The notes under the pieces: generated by a model | The model's database searches: none | Told to the model about the DNA's origin: nothing | The model's input: only the letters and a program-made list of their open reading frames with translations | Part shown: positions 10,001 through 22,381 of the stretch, piece by piece | Position numbering within the stretch: the stretch's first letter is position 1 | Layout of the letters: each line of letters begins with the position of its first letter | Made by a program: the position numbers and the translations under genes | Origin: Nematostella vectensis | Lineage: Eukaryota > Cnidaria > Anthozoa > Actiniaria > Edwardsiidae | Assembly: GCF_932526225.1 (NCBI RefSeq) | Contig: NC_064039.1 | Location: 4,849,001 to 4,913,000 of the forward strand | Length of the DNA: 64,000 nucleotides | Direction of reading: 5' to 3'

Positions 10001-13000
10001 ATGCACATACCCAGATTTTGGTTTTTTAAGATAATTTTTCCTTGATCATCCTTGCGCTATGTATGGGCTCAGGGACCAAAAGCTCAAATTTCAAAGACAC
10101 TTGAAATTTGAGCATCAATTTATAAAAAGCCGCATTTTATATTTTGTTTGATATTACTCACTTAGTAATTAGGGGAATTTTCTGCCTTATTTGATGTTAT
10201 ATGAGCTTATTGGAAACGTCAAGTCATGTTTTTCCGCCATGTCCCACGCAACACATTCACGTTAGACCATATCACTCGACACATTCACGTAAGACTATCA
10301 CGCGACACATTCACGTTAGACCATATCACACGAAACATTTACGTAAGACCATATTACACGACATATTCACGTAAGACTATCAAGCGAAACAAGCATAATC
10401 ACACGTCACATTTATGTAAAACTCTCACACTAAACAATCACGTAAGACCACCACGCTACACATATTCACGTACAAAGATTTGCGACACAGTCACGTAAGA
10501 CCATATCACGCTCCACATTCATGTAGACCATCACGAAAGGCCGTCACGCAACATATATTCTCGCAAGGTTACCTATGACTTCGATGACGGGCCTCCCGTT
10601 GTAAAACTCTCACAATATACAATCACGTAAGACCATCACGCGACGCAATCACGTAAGACCATATGGGACAAAGTCACGTAAGACCATCACGCGACACAGT
10701 CACGTAAGACCATACGCGAAACATTCAAGTAGACCATCACGAAAGGCCGTCACGCAACATTTCCACGCAAGGTTACCTATGACTTCGATGACGAGCCTCC
10801 CGCCCCGCTCACTCTTGAGCCGATTCGCTTCCTGCACTGCCCTGAACTTTTCGTCCTTGTCACAGTTCTTGCCATTCCACTGGAAGACAAAGAATGATGT
10901 GCAAGGGTGAGGCTTATAAAATTGTACCAGTATTACGTGTCATAAAGCCACTACATTTAATTTTTTTACTCCAGGCCATTGGCGAGGTAGGGTGTGGCTT
11001 AGACTATCACATCGTATCCTCCCTACCCCCCTCTCTCTCTCTCCCCCCCCCCCCCCCTCTCTCTCTCCCCCCTCTCTCTTCCCCCCCTCTCTCTCTCTCT
11101 TTCTCTCTCTCCCTCTCTCTCTCAGGATGGGGTTGAAATGCCAAAAAACGTGTCCTTTATTACTATCGTATGTATTATCTTTAACAAACCTCTATCTTTA
11201 ATAAGGCTTGGATTTGCCTGATACCTGATAGATTGTTTTTCCCTTGTCCAGTATAAATACATCATCGGAGTTGAGCGATTTACGCACAAACGGCACTTCC
11301 TCCACCTTGACGCTTTTTGGCTACAGCAACGAAAACCATGTATGAGTCGAGAGAAAGCCAAAACCACAACGACAGAGCTCCCCCAATGAATATTGAGCAA
11401 GTCATTGTTTTCTTTTTATTATAAAACCATTTGAGTGAACACAGTAAAAGGATTGATTGGACATGGTAGCATGGTTGACTACGCTGCTTGAGAAGCGGAA
11501 TCTGACTACACGCTATTCCCAGATTCGGCGACGGCCATGAGATTACGAATTCTGCTCACAACTTTCTTGATATCACATACCGTGGTCCCGTACACTCTGA
11601 GAAGGCGTGGCTGGTAGACCTCCGGTCGAACGTGCTTGAAGCCAGATTTTACACTTTGACAAATATAAAAATAAAGCTGTGAAGAAGTTTGTATCCATTT
11701 ACTTTGGGTTTAGATTCGAAAGTTCAAAATCCGGGCGCGCGCCATATGAAGACGCCTCTTTAGACCGAAAACAAAATCGTATTTTTGAGTTTGACCCCCT
11801 TAGTGTAGGGGTAGGAAGAGGAGCAGGGAAGGGGGGATTTATGAAATTTATGGTGGAAGTTATAGATTTGAGCTCTTACCCGCCCTTGAGAATGGTCAGG
11901 GAGTCGAAGTAAGACATGAACAACTTTGACTCGTGACCCTGAACCTCCCGATGCTGCACGGGCTTATCATTCAACTGTAGACAACAAAGCATAGCGTCAT
12001 TATTATCAAGTGTCTTGTATAAAGTAGGTAAGGAAGCTATCTCCATCTTCAAGAGCCGACCTAGGGGGATGAGTTGGGTGGTCTCTCTTTACCTCCTCTC
12101 AATGTATCTCTGGTGCATTTTTGTAATATTGCGCATTTTCGTTTTAATTTCCAGTTTTGTAAACTCCCATTTTAGAATCTGGACCCTCCAGAACTCTTAT
12201 GATAAATACTCACATAGATGTCGAGTTCGACAGTTTTGTACGCGGCTGTACCGTACTCATCTTGAGTAGAATCCTGGCCAATCCAGAAATGGACATCGTA
12301 TTTAAATTCCTGTAAATGTAATATAGAAAATTGCAATGTTGCATTTTGACGTGCAGTTCTTCTGTCACATGCGATGGCTGCAGTCTTATTTTGCTGTTGA
12401 ACAAACTGAGTTGCCACGTGGTTTAGTTACACAGTCTTCTCAAAGGTGTTTGCAGTCAGCCCAAAATCCTGACATAGTCTTGTCAAGTGAGTTTGACAGG
12501 CAAATCTGCCACGCACCATTGTCACATTTTGTCAGAGTGTTACATATTATTGCCCCGCAATCTTGGCTTGCCACACAGCTTCGTTACCCATGACTTGTCA
12601 AATTGTCTGGCCACACAATCTTTTCACAAAATCTTATCAAACAGTTTTGTGACACTGTCTTGTTACACAGTCTTGTCACTCATTTTTGTCACTCTCTCTT
12701 ATCACCCACGAACCCCACCCTGCTCATTTGACGAGATGATTTCTACTCTAGGTTGATCTCTTTGTTGGTAGTTAAGAAGACTGTTTTGGATAGAAAACGT
12801 TTCTAGATGGATCTTATGACCTACTACCAGATTTGAACTTATCCGTGGACAGTAAATTACTACTCTCTGACCCCCCCCCCCCCCTGCGTTTTTCTCTAGA
12901 CACGCCCCTTTACATTCTTGTCACTGGGCTCTCCTTTTTTTCCATTTTTAGATTATTTTTATGGGTTAATACATACATCCTCTTCCGGATCCTTGTACGT

Positions 13001-14529
13001 GTTGAGGATGATGTAAGAGTCACCATCATAGAATTTTCCATAGTCGTCTCTTAACACGGACTTCACCTGGAGGTAGAATAGCGTCTTGGTTAGGTGGTTT
13101 ATTTATTGTCTTTTGGGGGAGGTGGGGTATAAGATTTCGGGTTATCGGGGTTCTACTGCAAAACATATGGCGGTAGATGAATTGAAATAAGAAAATTCAA
13201 CCTATTCAAAATGATATAGATTATGAATAAGAAATAAAAACGAAAACTAGAATTACGGGCTGAAGATATTCAGATTCCACTGCAGATTCCACTTTATTGC
13301 AGCATTAACAATAAAGCACCCACATCAGATTTATTTATCAAAGAACTAAGATTTTTTTCACACTTGTCAACAGTCTAGTCAAGCAGGATATATTTGTCAC
13401 GCACAGTATATTAGTCACGAACTGTATAAAGGTCACGCAAATACGTGGGATAAAAAAAAAATATGTCCATGTATGGAGAACAAAATAAAAGTCGTTACGC
13501 GCCACCAGCAGTAAAGTATTTCGCCAGAAGTCCATTTCTAGAATAGAAAATCGGATTATTCTAGAAGTCTAATTCATTTTTACTTATGCTTTGTATGGAG
13601 CCACACACCAAACTATGATTCACAATTCACAATTTATTTATTATTTGTTACATCAATAACTTCACATCAATAATCTAATAGATTTGAGAAGGTTTAGCAT
13701 GCATGTAAATAGTGAGTAAAGAATTCGATAATGTGCATTTAATCCGCTAAACGACAACCACCTACCGATTTTATTGTGTTAAGGATAATCTAACCCTTGC
13801 ATTTAAAAACAAAATAATCTGGGCCCTGACGTCGAAAGGTCTCGAATTGAAAAGAAGCCAAGCGATAAGCGCAGCTTGATTCTTCTATATCACGAGCCCA
13901 GAATTATCAATGACAATACACAAAATTATAAACAAGAAAAAGATGAATAATACCACACGTGTCACCTGTTAAACTTGCATAAATATTAGCTGAATTTGGA
14001 CTGATTTCAACTCAACTAAAGCGAACCAAACACTGCCGCACCCAATAACCACTAAAGCGTAACACTACACAACTCAACTGGACTTTCGCAGATAAAGGTA
14101 ATTTTCACGATTGATTTTTGGTTTATTTGGTGATAAGCAGTCGAATATCCTGAAATCGGTATCGCTGATTAATCTGCCATTCTAAGCCTTTTAAATATAA
14201 GGTGACGTAAAGCAGATGGTATTCAAGACAAATTCAAACTAACCTTGAACTGCTCGACTCGCCAAATTTGCAGTCCCTCTCGCTTTCCTGCTCCTGACCA
14301 TGCTCTTTCTTGCCCTGCAGCCTCACGTTTGACCTTCAAGTGCAGAAAACATGGGGCTCAGTAAACTCAGCTAGAATTACGGGATAACCCATTCTCTCAA
14401 GTGAGAAAAGTGGAGCGAAGTTTATCAAAACTTGAGAAATAGACTCACGTTTTTCTCGATGTCAGAGCCGAATAAGGCAAGGTTGGTATCCTGCCACTTT
14501 GGCTGTTCTTGCTTCCGTAAGCCCGACAT
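7085..14529 (-). CDS. Gelsolin/severin-like actin-binding protein, gene A
   Basis: Thirteen exons give 396 aa: 14529-14449, 14333-14244, 13066-12977, 12309-12214, 11974-11880, 11653-11581, 11320-11225, 10879-10777, 9552-9488, 9328-9291, 8687-8599, 8307-8216, 7267-7085. It begins [20 protein letters not shown]. Gelsolin domain 1 starts [11 protein letters not shown] and shows [27 protein letters not shown] and [16 protein letters not shown]. Domain 2 has [20 protein letters not shown]. Domain 3 has VSDASGQ, VFLFDTG and NKASIDERR. Three gelsolin repeats and this length match severin/fragmin-type invertebrate proteins, which sever and cap actin filaments in a calcium-dependent way in the cytoplasm. 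Domain 1 keeps the G-D and D-E positions used for type-II calcium binding in the family. The last exon could be spliced at GTGAGT after SSAP; read through, it ends at the TAG at 7085. Introns 8 and 12 carry minisatellites. Confidence 0.9.
7519..8200. repeat. 31-bp minisatellite built on a 5' splice site, gene A intron 12
   Basis: About 20 tandem units, of which about 17 carry an exact copy of ACGTAAGT when read on the gene strand. The sense unit is GTAAGTAATACATAGGGGCG followed by TTAGACTCCAC. The array starts about 25 bp after the real exon-12 donor (ACC|GTAAGT at 8215) and the first intronic bases of the real donor resemble a unit start. Units near the donor are more diverged (CACATAAGT) than those in the middle. 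Confidence 0.95.
9719..10760. repeat. Degenerate 25-28-bp satellite, gene A intron 8
   Basis: Repeats of the type ATCACGTAAGACCATCACGC GACAC fill two blocks (about 9720-9915 and 10230-10760). The block nearest exon 8 includes a copied exon end: 10564-10597 repeats the last 34 bp of exon 8 and its donor (GTTACCTATGACTTCGATGA on the plus strand) with one change. The same satellite family fills the matching intron of gene B (17640-18150). Confidence 0.9.
12415..12700. repeat. Degenerate CACAGTCTTGTCA-type short tandem repeat
   Basis: Loose repeats of about 13-25 bp around CACAGTCTTGTCA lie in the middle of gene A intron 3. Spacing is irregular. It is far from either splice site, unlike the intron 8 and intron 12 arrays. 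Related TTAGTCACG-type pieces occur near 13380-13440 in intron 2. Confidence 0.6.
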
Positions 14530-15635
14530 TTTAGCAAGGACGAAGTTTTGCCGTGCGAAGCTAAAGAGTCCGTCAATCAAGTGAGACAGAACGCTAACAT
14601 TAACATTATCTTCGCTCCCTTTTACTTTCAACCTCTTTTTATAACAGCGAACGCTATTGGTTCAAAGACAATGGCACTTAGCGACTGTCACGCAATATGG
14701 AAGATCATCGAATATAAACACGAAACCATTTAGATGAAACACTTCCCATATTTCTCTTTTGTCTTTAGGGGGAATTCAACTTATTTCTTACATTAATACA
14801 TTGAATGAGCATCCGTTCAAGATTGTAGACTAAAGGCATACAGGCTTCCTAAAACCACCCCGTCTCGCCGGGCATATATAGAACATCTATTATTAAAAAT
14901 AAACAGCACCTATTTTCAGACAATTGTTAAAACAACTACGGGAATTTGTCATCCCACAATCTTTACACGCGCAAGCAAAAACAACAATAACTTGTCATGA
15001 CTTGCATGAGATAACAATAACCTGCTTAACCCTCCTTTCCTCACACACACTTGTGCAAACATTTTGAAATGTTCAAGAAAAGGAATACCCCCTCCCCCCC
15101 ACTTTAAACCTCACGAAACTCATACAAGCAGACGACATCTATTATCATCCCTAGCTGGGCGTACAGAGGAGGGGGGTGGGGAAGGGGGGTTTTGGTGCGC
15201 GCACCTTTGGCCATCAGAAAGTTAATAATTTCTTACTGAAGGATCGTCAAATACTATCCTTATTTCATATTATGCCTAAAACTGCGCACCCCCCCCCCCC
15301 CCCCCCGTGTATGCGCCTGCTGCAGTCGCTCCGTACCATTCACATTATCGTTGAGAACAAAACCACACAATATTTAATTACACAATGTTGATTTATTTAG
15401 TCGTAGCGCACAGAATAGTATGGAAGTACGAATATTTTTTAGATCGCTCTTTTCGCAATCCGAATTGTATATTTTCATTTTATTTCATTTTTGACAGGAA
15501 GCTTCATGTTCAATTTTTATGCCTACGTTTCATTACTTTGATTTTGTATTAAAATTGTATTACGGTAGCTTTTCCAAATCATATAGTCTGGATTATTATT
15601 GATTTTCCTGTTTGGCGGCCTCGAAGACTTATCCA
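14530..15635. other. Intergenic region between genes A and B
   Basis: About 1.1 kb separates the start codon of gene A from the stop codon of gene B, so the promoter of A and the 3' end of B share it. The motif TTAGCAAGGACGAAGTTTTG just upstream of the A start is conserved upstream of the B start (22382-22401), so it is probably shared 5' UTR left by the duplication. Homopolymer C (15290-15306) and a G-rich stretch (15171-15189) are present. No TATA box could be assigned. Confidence 0.5.
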
Positions 15636-18600
15636 TCAGTGTGCGAGTGCTTCCAGGAATTCTCCGGGCTCTCGGCCGTGGTACACTGTGCTTATCGCAG
15701 CGAAGGGGTGATCGGTTCTCATCAAGTGATTCTGCACGCGGATAGCATAAGACAAAATGAGAAACAGTTTAATACCAACAATAGCATTGTGTGACTAGAA
15801 AAATATCTACGGACGCTTTAATGAAAAACTGGATGACATGCGGAAACAGAGAACGACGAATCGACAAAAGGCTAATGATCGAAACGTTAGGGAAACCACT
15901 ATTTTACGGGGGTTGTGTGCGGTCATAAATATTGTCCAATTTTTTTTACAGGGGAGTGCAAAAGGGGGGATGACTTCACATTTTGAGTTTATGTTCAAAC
16001 TTTAATTCTAATTTCAGTTGCGTGTTAAAAAATCAAAATATGTTTCAGGATTTATCATTTGTTATTTCAATCGAGAGCGTAATGTTGAACCTTCGCTAAC
16101 GTTAATTTGTACTCACGTGCCCGATTTGCAAGGCCAGACGCCTCTCATCGATGCTCGCTTTGTTGCCAGTGTAAACGAACAGGTGGCGACCCGTGTCAAA
16201 TAGGAACACTGCAGACGCAGGGGGAAATAATTAATAACTTTTATAACTTGTCCATGACCTAACTATTTTTCTACTTTCATTTGCCAAGGTGGCCACGGTT
16301 GCGCGCGTCGTATCAGATAGCACGTTTCTCGCATCCTTATTGGTTTACTTCACAAAACTGTCAAGGTGGCCACGGTAGCGCGCGTCGCACTGTAAAGCAT
16401 TTTAAAAGTGAATGTTTGTGTGAACGCAGCATTAATATTCCATACGCATAACCAGCATCATTGTTGCCTACACTGCTCAAGACGTCACTGTACTAGATCG
16501 TGTCGTAATCTCGCCCACGCCGCGCATGCTTGGTAATTATACACCGCTACCCATCTCACCATCTTGCTCGTCGAAGTCCTTCCTGCTAATACGTCCCTTC
16601 TTTATCTGCGTTTTCTGTATTTTTCCTGAGGCATCTGAAATCCTAAAAGAAATCGCAAAACCGATTTTACATCACGAAAACCACTGCATTTATGGAGAAT
16701 CGAGGAATTTGCAAGTTGCATTTAGAAGTCATGTGACTTTTTGAGTGACAATTCACGCCAAAATAAACAGAGAAATGGCTACGCTCGTCACGCTAGAGAG
16801 GGACGAAAAAAATATTTCAATGAAAGTAAGCCCTTTCTGACAGAAACACTTTCTGGCTGATTCGTAAGCGCCAAATAATCTGCTTTTTGTTATTTTCATT
16901 TTCCCGCTAAAAGCTTCGCGGCATGCTGGCTCGGTTGCGCTTACTTGCAACCATCCCACACCTCTCGCCCGGTCAAATGCAATAAACCGTGAAAAGAACG
17001 GAGCTTTATGGCTGGGTTTATATCTCGTATTATACTCATAGTAGCATTCACCTGTACAGCTCTGGCTCGAACGAGTCGTAGTCTCCCTTAGGAAAACTCG
17101 AGTCTTCGCAGTCCTGTGAAGACAAAGATCGGTGTAAGCGTTGGAGGTTAAAACAAATAGAGCCGTTTGCTTAGCTTTGTCTCCCCCTTTTTTCCTACTC
17201 TGTCTCTCCCTGCTTTCTCAGTTTTTATCATCCTGTTTCTTTAGCTTGTCTCTCCCTATTTTCTTAGCTTTGTCTCTAGATTCATTATAGTTTCCATACT
17301 AGTTTCCACGACGCACCTTTGACACATTGGGTAACAGTTTGTAGAAATCATCGTCAGGCTTCATAGATGACTCATCTAAGATGAAAGATGAAAGCTAGTA
17401 GCACGCATCATGAAGCCATCGCACGTCCCGATACACAACACACACACAGCCACATCAGACTCATCCATCTGCCTATATCAGACTCAATCATCTGCCTATA
17501 TATAAGGCACGCTAGACAATCACGTCAATGTATCACGCAATACAATCATGTCACACTATCACACAACGCAGCTACAGCAAGTATCACCCGTCACAAACTC
17601 GTCTGTCACGCCACTGTCACGCATCGCAACTCATACGACCATCACTCAAGAAATCCATTTGAGATCTTGTGAGTCCATCGCGCAACATAATCGGGCAAGA
17701 CTATCACGCGAAACAATCACGTAAGGCTTTTACACGACATAATCACGTATTAACATCATGCAACACGATCACGCTCGGCAAACTTGTCCGTCACGCCACT
17801 GTCACGAAACGGAACTCCTAATACCATCGCAAAAGAAATCCATTTGAAGTAATCATGTGAGTCCATCGCGCAACATAATCGGGCAAGACTATCACGCGAA
17901 ATAATCACGTACTGCTTTTACACGACATAATCACGAATTAACATCACGCAACACAATAATGTAGGACCATCACGCGATATAATCACGTAAGACCATCACG
18001 CTACATAATCACGTAAGATCATAACGCGACAAAATCACGCAAGGCTACCATAGGGCATATTCACTAAAGGGCATCACGCGACCATAATCACGTAAGACCA
18101 TCACGCGACATAATCAGGTAAGTCCATTACGATATAATCACGTTACTTTATCAGATTACCGTTAACTTCGCTTTTCGGTTTCCCGTTCCTCTCGCTCTTG
18201 ATTTTCAGGATTTCCTGCATGCCGCGGAACTTCTCATCCTTGTCGCACTTCACGCCGACCCACTAAAAGAGAGAGGACACCACGTGCTATCAAGTGTGTG
18301 ACCCAGTCTACACCCCAAGTGTGTGACGATAACAAACGATATGTAAAGCCCCGGAAATAAGGATTGCTATTGCTTGTGTACCAGATAGAGGTTCAGTCCC
18401 TTGTCCAGTATGAACACATCTTCAGAGCAGAGCGAACTACGAGCCAGCAAGACCTCCTCCACCACGCAATTTGATGCCTAGAGTGAGGAGAAAACAAATA
18501 TAAACAGTCGCCCACATACATGACAAGGGTTTCGCGATTCACGTCACGATACACGTTTTGCGGTACATACACCACACGGCCGTAGCAGGGGTGGGGCACT

Positions 18601-21600
18601 GGGGCATCTACCCCCCCAATATTTTCGGAAATTTTAAGGAAGGGGGCGTGGCTATGCTCCCCCAATATTTTCTTAATGTTTCTGTATTGTGCCCCCCCCC
18701 CCCCCCAAATCTTACGTGGCCTGCTAAGGCTCTGCACCATGATACACGTTATGCTAATAAACACAGCTATATCCGCGTAGCGCTACCTGACATATAGGGA
18801 GGTTACATATAGGGACGCGTGGCAGGGACGTTCGTCAAAATGACCTATACGGTCGCTCAAAACAAGCCACTGACGCCCGGCAAACGCTTTCCGATAAACA
18901 CACGCTACGATACACGCTTTGTGGTACACACACCACGATGCACGCTTTCTAGTAAACACGCCATATTTGGTGTTTCTACTTAAACAGGTGTTTGTCTTTT
19001 TACTCAAAGAAATATAATCTATAGTTTCGAAGTAAAAATCAAAAGGTAGCTACAGACCCTATAAGTCTCCAACACATACCGTGGTGCCTCTAACTCGGAG
19101 TAAGCGTGGCTTGTATTCCTGAGGCTTCACGTGTCTGAAGCCAGAGTCAACACTGCGGCAAACAAACAAACGCTAGACGACAAACTCGAAAACACAGAAC
19201 ATGAAGTACATAGCCCTAAGTACATAGGCTTAGCTTACGCGTTGCAAGTGTTTCTAGAGTGTGCCTATTTTATTAGCGGTATTATACTTTTTGCCCTGTT
19301 TCAAGTTCGCATTTGCCAGCGTCCGACAGCACCTTTTATCATGGTTACCATGGTTACATGGTTACCGGTCTACAAACGGTGACAGTCTTGCTGTGGCAAA
19401 CGATGCTGATGCTGGCTGTTTTCGCCTGCAATGCTGGTGATGTTTGCACGAGTCATGGTTATATGATTTCCATTCGCGTACCCAGGATTTTGGTATTTGT
19501 TGGACAGTTATGGTTATCACACAAAAATGGAGAATGGAAAAAAATCCTACAATGAGAACGTACACGCTTTTGGCAGGTTAGAGTTAGGGTTAGGGTTAGA
19601 AGGAGGCGTGGGTGGGATGGGGGGGGGGGGGGGGGGGGGCGGGCGGGCGGTCGGTGAGCGGACGTTACTAGAGGCTAAATACAAAGGAAATGTTGTGAGG
19701 CAAGCTACTCCGCAACACTTCCTAGCATGGTGTTCAAACAGAGCTGGCATTGCCGGGCCTGTAACGGCTGGCTGCATTCGTTGTCTTACCCGCCCTTTAG
19801 AATGGTCAAGGACTTGAAGTAGGACTTGAACAGCTTCGACTCGAATCCCTGGACCTCGCGATGCTGAATCGGTTTATCATTCAACTGCAACAACAAAGAT
19901 CGCTCAATGCCATCGATATACTCTTGTAGTGGCTTTATGTAACATAGCCAATAAGTCTAATAACAGAATATACTTACATGGATGTCGAGTTCTACAGTTT
20001 TGTACGCGGCCGTACCGTACTCATCTTGTGTTGAGTCTTTACCGATCCAGAAATGGACATCGTATTTTAATTCCTGCATAACGGGAGAATAACCAATCAA
20101 CGAGTCCGACCACAAAGTTTCGTCACGGAATATTTTGGTACCGTTACATGGCCTGTCACGTAATCTTCACAGATCCTCATATAAAACAGTTTTCTCACCA
20201 GACCTGTCCCACACAAATTCGAGCCCGGGGGTGGGAGGAGCTTTCCCTTTTATAGTGGAACCTCGTATTTAAAAGGGGCTAGCATTACAGGGGCGGGTCT
20301 AGCTTTTCGTTAAGGGGGGGTTTGGCTCAGTGACAAAGGGAAGAGGGTGATTTTTTTTTCATATGGCTTTTTTGCAGCCCAAGGGGGGGGGGGGGGGGTG
20401 TCAACCCCTAAACCCTCCCCCTAGATCCGTTACTAATTATAGGGTTTCGGTAACAAAAAGAAAAAAACATGACTGACTTTTCTAACTAAAATACTGGGGT
20501 GTATATACCCCCCTAAGCCTCCCCGTTTATTCTCGTCCCTGGTAAAAATACGTTCTCTTCTCTTGTTACATGATATTGTTACATGTCGTGTGACTCTACT
20601 TTTGTCACATAATCCATTATCTTTCAAATGGTTTTACAGTAATCATTTTTTTTATGTTGCAGCTGCTTCATGTACAGTCTTAATGTAAAAGTCACAGACA
20701 GGATTTACGTACATCCTCGCCAGATTCCTTATAGGTGTTGAGGATGATGTAGGAGTCGCCATCATAGAATGAGCCGTAGTCTTCACGAGACCACACCTTC
20801 ACCTAGAAGATATTGAAAGCTTTTTACAAATAGAGGCAGACAACTGACTCACTTATATCATGGTGAGAAGACAGATTGACGGAAATAGACTGACGATACG
20901 AACAGATACACCTGGAAATTTGGGGGGGGGGGGGGGTGGTACATGAGCTGCGTGACGTGAGTGCTCGCGTGACAGATCAAATTCATACAACTTCAGTAGA
21001 AGCAAAAATGAGTCAAATAAAAAAAAGCAGTCGAGCATTTCTCTTTTTCAGAAAACAAGTATAATGTGAGCACCCCGAAAATACGGCTTAATTTTGTGAG
21101 CACCCCGAAAATACGGCTTAATTTTGTGAGCACCCCGACAATACGGCTTAGTTTTGTGAGCACCCCGAAAATAAGGCTTAATTTTGTGAGCACCCCGAAA
21201 ATACGGCTTAATTTTATGAGCACCCCGAAAATACGGCTTAATTTTGTGAGCACCCCGAAAATAATGCTCAATTTTGCGAGCACTCTGGAAATAATGCTTA
21301 ATTTCGCGAGCACCCCAAAAAATACTGCTTAATTTTCCCAGCCCCATTTGCTACCCCCTTCTTACAAGAGTGGTTGGGAGCTGGTTTATAGACTGCATGC
21401 TAACAGGCTAATACAGCTCTGTTTTGTGATGGGGGGGAGGGGGTGGGTGGGTTGGGGCCCTTTTATTAAGTCCAAATATATACCGCAGTCCGCAGTCAAG
21501 TAGTCAATAGGACCCGCATCGGCCCAGCCTACGGGCCTGTATGCCCTATTCTTTCATATACACCCCTACATAACCTTAGCCCTTCTAGCAGCATAAAATA

Positions 21601-22381
21601 TATCAAATATATCGAAGCACAATAAAAAAGGTAACAATTATTCTCCGTAGCGCTTATTTCTGTTAGAAATGATTGCATAAATGATTTGAGAATTTATCTA
21701 CGATTTCGAATTTCGTGCATAAAAAGATTGAATCATTTAAACATAATTAAAAAAATCGGCTGGCGTAGCTTTGATCCTTGAAATGACAGTCTTCTATTAT
21801 GTGTGTAAGGATAATAAAACCAACAGAGCGGTTCAAATTAAGCCACTGTATGCATTAATAACACTGGAATGGCTTTCAACTGAAGTGTTGACAAGCGATA
21901 AGCTCACCAAGATCCCTGTTTCTTGATTGTAATGAATTGAATTCAAGAAAGTAAACAAGAAGGGCTGCCAAAATTTTACATGTGTTACGGACATAAGCTG
22001 AGTTCTGGATTAATTTTAGGTAATGTATGTTCAAAAGTTAACCCAACCAACCGCGAATAGAGTGATATTTTTGTCCATAAGCAAATGATCACGTTGAAAC
22101 CGTTGTGATTGTCAATCTAAATAGCAAACCTTGAACTTTTCAATCCGCCAAATTTGAAGTCCCTCTCTCGTCCCTGCATTTTTCCAAGCAATTTCCGTCG
22201 CTGCAGCCTCTCGTTTGACCTTCAAACGCAACGGGAACAGAATTTAATGAGGGCGCATGAGCAAAGTTGCTCATTGACTCAAACTTGAGAATAGACTCAC
22301 GTTTTTCTCGATGTCAGAGCCGAATAAGGCAAGGTTGGTATCCTTCCATTCTGGCTGCTTTTGCTTCCGTAAGCCCGACAT
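15636..22381 (-). CDS. Gelsolin/severin-like actin-binding protein, gene B
   Basis: Thirteen exons give 371 aa: 22381-22301, 22219-22130, 20802-20713, 20073-19978, 19884-19790, 19152-19080, 18477-18382, 18262-18160, 17375-17317, 17113-17052, 16642-16560, 16208-16117, 15731-15636. All intron phases match gene A (0,0,0,0,2,0,0,1,0,2,1,0). It starts [20 protein letters not shown] and stops at TGA after EFLEALAH. Domain 1 keeps [30 protein letters not shown] and [16 protein letters not shown]. Domain 2 has [20 protein letters not shown] and [11 protein letters not shown]. The domain 2-3 linker is [10 protein letters not shown] then [13 protein letters not shown]. Domain 3 has [24 protein letters not shown] and [19 protein letters not shown] cytoplasmic actin-severing or capping role is inferred from the family. 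Intron 2 uses a weak donor (GTTTGC), the only poor site in the model. Confidence 0.92.
17640..18150. repeat. Degenerate satellite with 186-bp second-order copy, gene B intron 8
   Basis: Units of the type AATCACGTAAGACCATCACG CGAC repeat through the intron that follows exon 8 of gene B. A block containing GTGAGTCCATCGCGCAACAT followed by AATCGGGCAAGACTATCACG occurs twice, near 17668 and 17857, showing a larger duplication. The same family occupies intron 8 of gene A. Confidence 0.9.
18577..18735. repeat. Dispersed 'GTAGCAGG' C-rich repeat copy, gene B intron 6-7 region
   Basis: It opens CGGCCGTAGCAGGGGTGGGG and closes CTTACGTGGCCTGCTAAGGC, with the internal phrase AATGTTTCTGTATTGTGCCC that recurs in the copies at 47864 and 52390. 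It lies in the intron upstream of exon 7 of gene B and is non-coding. Confidence 0.75.
19576..19662. repeat. Short TTAGGG run plus poly-G tract
   Basis: GTTAGAGTTAGGGTTAGGGT is followed by a G run of about 20 and GGGCGGGCGGTCGG. Two to three telomere-like hexamers are too few to indicate an interstitial telomere block. The tract lies in gene B intron 5. Confidence 0.6.
21066..21339. repeat. 30-bp tandem repeat, 9 units, gene B intron 2
   Basis: The unit is GTGAGCACCCCGAAAATACG followed by GCTTAATTTT. Because the period is 30 bp and lacks stops in several frames, it opens long ORFs on both strands that encode decapeptide repeats; these are period artefacts. Units at the right end are the most diverged. 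Confidence 0.95.

Noticed and set aside
10226..10498. His/Thr-rich plus-strand ORF
   Set aside because: It is a translation of the intron 8 satellite.
19576..19600. Interstitial telomere (TTAGGG) block
   Set aside because: Only two to three hexamers are present, too few to separate from chance next to a G-rich tract.
19497..19817. Gly-rich 106-aa plus-strand ORF and its Pro-rich antisense
   Set aside because: They run through a poly-G tract in gene B intron 5 and overlap exon 5 antisense.
21048..21347. Repeat-peptide ORFs on both strands
   Set aside because: They arise because the 30-bp period lacks stops; no start context or flanking exon supports a protein.
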